Shown: in pieces, positions 61,701-64,000 of the stretch | How the letters are laid out: every line of letters begins with the position of its first letter | How positions within the stretch are numbered: position 1 is the stretch's first letter | NCBI GenBank assembly: GCA_013399305.1 | Contig: VXAI01000179.1 | Span: forward strand, 718,786-782,785 | Direction of reading: 5' to 3' | Source of the DNA: Rostratula benghalensis | Taxonomy: Eukaryota > Chordata > Aves > Charadriiformes > Rostratulidae | Length of the DNA stretch: 64,000 nucleotides | Program-made: the position numbers and the translations under genes | Notes under the pieces: generated by a model | Database searches by the model: none | What the model was told of the DNA's origin: nothing | Seen by the model: the letters and a program-made list of their open reading frames with translations, nothing else

Positions 61701-62440
61701 CTTGTAACTAGGGAAAGAGATTTCAAAGTACCAAGAGAAAACTGACAGTGGGAAAAGGTTTTACAGCTCTCAACAAAAAGTCAAAATGCTGTTCCTGGAA
61801 CTTGTTAGCGTATATTTTTTAACTCCCATTTGGACAACCTGGGAAAACCTCAGTCTCAAAATGCTCAAAGATATTCTTCATGATTGATTGAAGGTGAGGG
61901 TGGTCTAGAAAGTGTTTCAATTATCAAAGAAAATATACCAGCATATTTCCCTTCAACACACGTGGGCTTCCGTTCAATGGAGCACTTGATTTGGTCGATG
62001 AACAGTAAGTGGCTTCTTCACTAAGATCATCTTGGAAGAAGGGAAACCCAAGAAGAACAGCAAGACTATTTGATGTGTTACCCAACTGCTCTTAACTGCT
62101 GGCTATCTCACAGTTTGAAATCAGACTGAGGGTGTTTTTTTGATATGGCTTCACATTTTTAGAGTAATGTTGGAAACACTCAGGTCCCACTGAGGATAAC
62201 AAAATATATGGGAACTGCCTTTCCTTCTGCAACTTCATTTTCCTCCTTGCAAGTAAAGCTTACCATTTGAGGCACAAGGGAATAAAAAGGCCTGTTTAAA
62301 AGTTACTCTCTTTTTGTCTTAGAATAAGAATGTGGAACAATACTCTGACTAAACAGCAGATCAGTTTTCCAGAGGCAAAAGGAAGACAGTCTTTAGTTAG
62401 AAGCAAAATTTTTAATTAGAAAAAGAAAAATTGAGTGGCC

Positions 62441-62745
62441 TTATGGTAGATATAGCCCCAGGTCCAAATAACATGATTTCACAAGCGTTAGTAAAAGGCA
62501 CAAAATTAACCAACATTCTTAAAAATGGAGGAGATTCCTGAGGATTAAGAAGTGGCAAATACAACTCCATTAGTTTAAAACGGGTCAAGAGATTAAAAAC
62601 CAAGAAACTAGAGAACAGTGAGTTTAACATCTGTTGAAGGGAAATCTTGGAAACTTTAAACTATGCAGTAGGAAGAACACCTGGGAAAGTGGTTTGCTTA
62701 AGTGCAAGCAGTGTGGAATCAAGCAGGTTGTGTTTAACTAACTAT
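62441..62745 (+). mobile_element. CR1-clade LINE RT fossil
   Basis: With frame breaks, the plus strand gives the N-terminal RT region of a CR1-clade LINE in the correct order. APGPNN stands for the 'a.GPDgi' motif. EIPED followed by a stop and EVAN stands for 'evPEDWk.AnvtPifKkG'. RTVSLTSVEGKSW stands for 'NYRPVSLTSvvgKlle'. Then comes KQCGIKQVV for 'sSQHGFtkgrS', and TGTTTAACTAACT for 'CLTNL'. The element is therefore on the plus strand and holds RT motifs 0 to 2. In-frame stops and frameshifts show it has long been dead. The open frame on the opposite strand (62412-62630) is its shadow. Confidence 0.7.
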
Positions 62746-63460
62746 AAATGTCAGTAATAAATAGACATGATCTGGTGGAGTTGCTCTGTAGACAACACCC
62801 TTGTGATAAGAGAAAGGAAACCTAATGCCTGTGCATAGCACCACTCAGTCATACATTAGAATGTATAAAACAAAATATGAGGTGGTAGGCAAAATGCATG
62901 CTGGACAGAAATGGCATTTAAGAATATGAAAGAAAGTTTGGGATCTTTTAAAATGAGAATAGGGTTCCAATTGGAATTACTGAGAGGTAAGCTTGGGTCC
63001 TTTCTTGTACGTAATAAGGATGTAGTAAACTATCGTAGTAAAGCTACTATAAATAGTATTCAAGTCTAAAGTGCATTTTGAAAGTGTAAAGTTGGGTTTG
63101 TTTATGTGCTGTACCATTTACCTTTACTGATTTTAAAATATGAACTGATTTCAGAGCGGGATTCCAAAAGCATAGAGCCACACAGACTTGCTTTTATGTC
63201 TTCTGTTCATCCGTTCTGATTTTCTCCAACTGAAGCTTGTTTGGTACTAGACATTATAATTTTTGGAATAAAAATTATTCCTATCAGTATCTTTATATTG
63301 AGTACAACTGGGTTTCAGTGAGGACTGGGACCCTTAAATGGGAAGTCTACAAAGTGGTCATCAATGATTATGCATGGGATTTTTCTGAGCAGCTGGCAGT
63401 GTATAAAAACACTAGAGCTCTCTAGCTTAAAATCCAGGGGTGGCTTTGAGGAAGACTCAA
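62746..63460. other. Non-coding DNA, possibly more decayed LINE
   Basis: No gene recognised. The first part (to about 62850) may be a further, unreadable continuation of the RT fossil. The remainder is AT-rich unique DNA. Confidence 0.5.
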
Positions 63461-63524
63461 TGAGGTGGTTGGACTTGATGATCCCAAAGATCTCTTCCAA
63501 CTTGAATGATTATATGATTCTATG
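63461..63524 (+). mobile_element. CR1 3' terminus, 64-bp tail, plus strand
   Basis: TGAGGTGGTTGGACTTGATG, then ATCCCAAAGATCTCTTCCAA, then CTTGAATGATTATATGATTC and TATG is the sense-strand 3' end of avian CR1, finishing in the ATTCTATG octamer. It is the only clear CR1 tail in the plus orientation here. The copy is almost wholly 5'-truncated. Confidence 0.93.
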
Positions 63525-64000
63525 AAGACTGAAAAGTCAGGGGACTTGGGCTCTGTCCCCAGCACTTCTACAGATGCCTTGTGCCAGTGAGCACATTATT
63601 CTACTGCCCCTGTTTCAGTTTTCCCTTCTGTTAAACAGAGGTAGTAAAACCAGCACATTTTATGAGGCTAAAGGTGTTAAAGTTGTGAATTCCTGTCAAA
63701 ATGTGGAATGGGAAGATCTACAGAAGTACAAAATATTCTTCTTCAGAAGGAAATACGTGTGGCATATTAAGTACAGAAGGAGTCCTCATTTGCTGTGAAT
63801 CAGAAGTACTTCATCTACTATATCAGATTACAAACCTTTTGACAGGACTTGGATATTATATGTCTCAAGATACATTCAACCTTTTTCTGCTGAGCCATCA
63901 GCAAGTTTGTTATTTGAATAGCTAGGTTTGTTATTTGTGTTAGCTAGGACTGGACAAAAGAAAACACACCACAGGTTTAACTCCCTGTGCTGCATCTTGG
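63525..64000. other. Non-coding DNA to window end
   Basis: No gene or repeat recognised. Two overlapping plus frames (63574-63798 and 63701-63925) of 74 codons have no known domain. Confidence 0.6.

Larger units (their letters stand above)
57181..62440. other. AT-rich non-coding DNA, no gene recognised
   Basis: No recognisable gene. An A-rich tract lies at 57849-57905 and a possible half of a palindromic MITE at 58749-58785. Open frames (for example plus strand 57806-58150, 114 codons) run through the A-rich tract and are not gene-like. Confidence 0.65.

Noticed and set aside
62412..62630. Minus-strand 72-codon frame
   Set aside because: It is the opposite strand of the LINE RT fossil, whose motifs are read in order on the plus strand.
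1..64000. CRISPR arrays, operons, ribosome binding sites, tRNA or rRNA genes
   Set aside because: The sequence is vertebrate nuclear DNA. No regularly spaced repeats, cloverleaf-like genes or rRNA segments were seen.

Overview
This is AT-rich vertebrate nuclear DNA, almost certainly from a bird. The main evidence is a set of CR1 non-LTR retrotransposon fragments carrying the avian-type 3' end: ATTCTATG/CACAGAAT-type octamers followed by the 'gg-ttggaagg-acct-agatcatctagtccaacctccc' block. They lie at about 4985-5485, 21854-21918, 48191-48490 and 63461-63524, with more decayed relatives at 13481-13640 and possibly 10236-10290. Older amniote-type elements are also present: an L2-like LINE at 14880-15375, a CR1-clade reverse-transcriptase fossil at 62441-62745, two small palindromic MITE-like elements at 29082-29151 and 33808-33893, and a possible hAT terminus near 35150-35202. 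I cannot name the species, chromosome or locus from sequence alone.

I recognise no complete protein-coding gene, rRNA, tRNA, CRISPR array or prokaryotic feature. The longest open frames are about 100-130 codons and many begin at TTG or GTG rather than ATG. The only ones whose translations I recognise are retrotransposon remains. The window is best read as intergenic DNA or the inside of a very large intron.

Layout. 1-4984: unique AT-rich DNA starting with a G-quadruplex-type run. 4985-5485: CR1 minus-strand remnant of the end of ORF2. 5486-13480: unique DNA with homopolymer and TTTTG tracts. 13481-15375: a cluster of old LINE fossils. 15376-29081: unique DNA with one tiny CR1 tail, a strong G-run cluster near 23.9 kb and a 24-bp perfect palindrome near 27.45 kb. 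29082-35202: the two palindromic MITE-like elements, a GC-richer open patch near 31.7-32.0 kb and the possible hAT end. 35203-48190: unique DNA with many A/C-rich tracts. 48191-48490: CR1 3' tail. 48491-62440: unique DNA holding the two best-looking candidate exons (51290-51395 and 57003-57180, plus strand). 62441-63524: the RT fossil and a last CR1 tail.

No set of genes works together here and I found no convincing new biological system. The items most worth checking are the two splice-site-bounded candidate exons, the TA-flanked palindromic MITE, and the CR1 copy that lacks its 3' end, which is the reverse of usual CR1 truncation.
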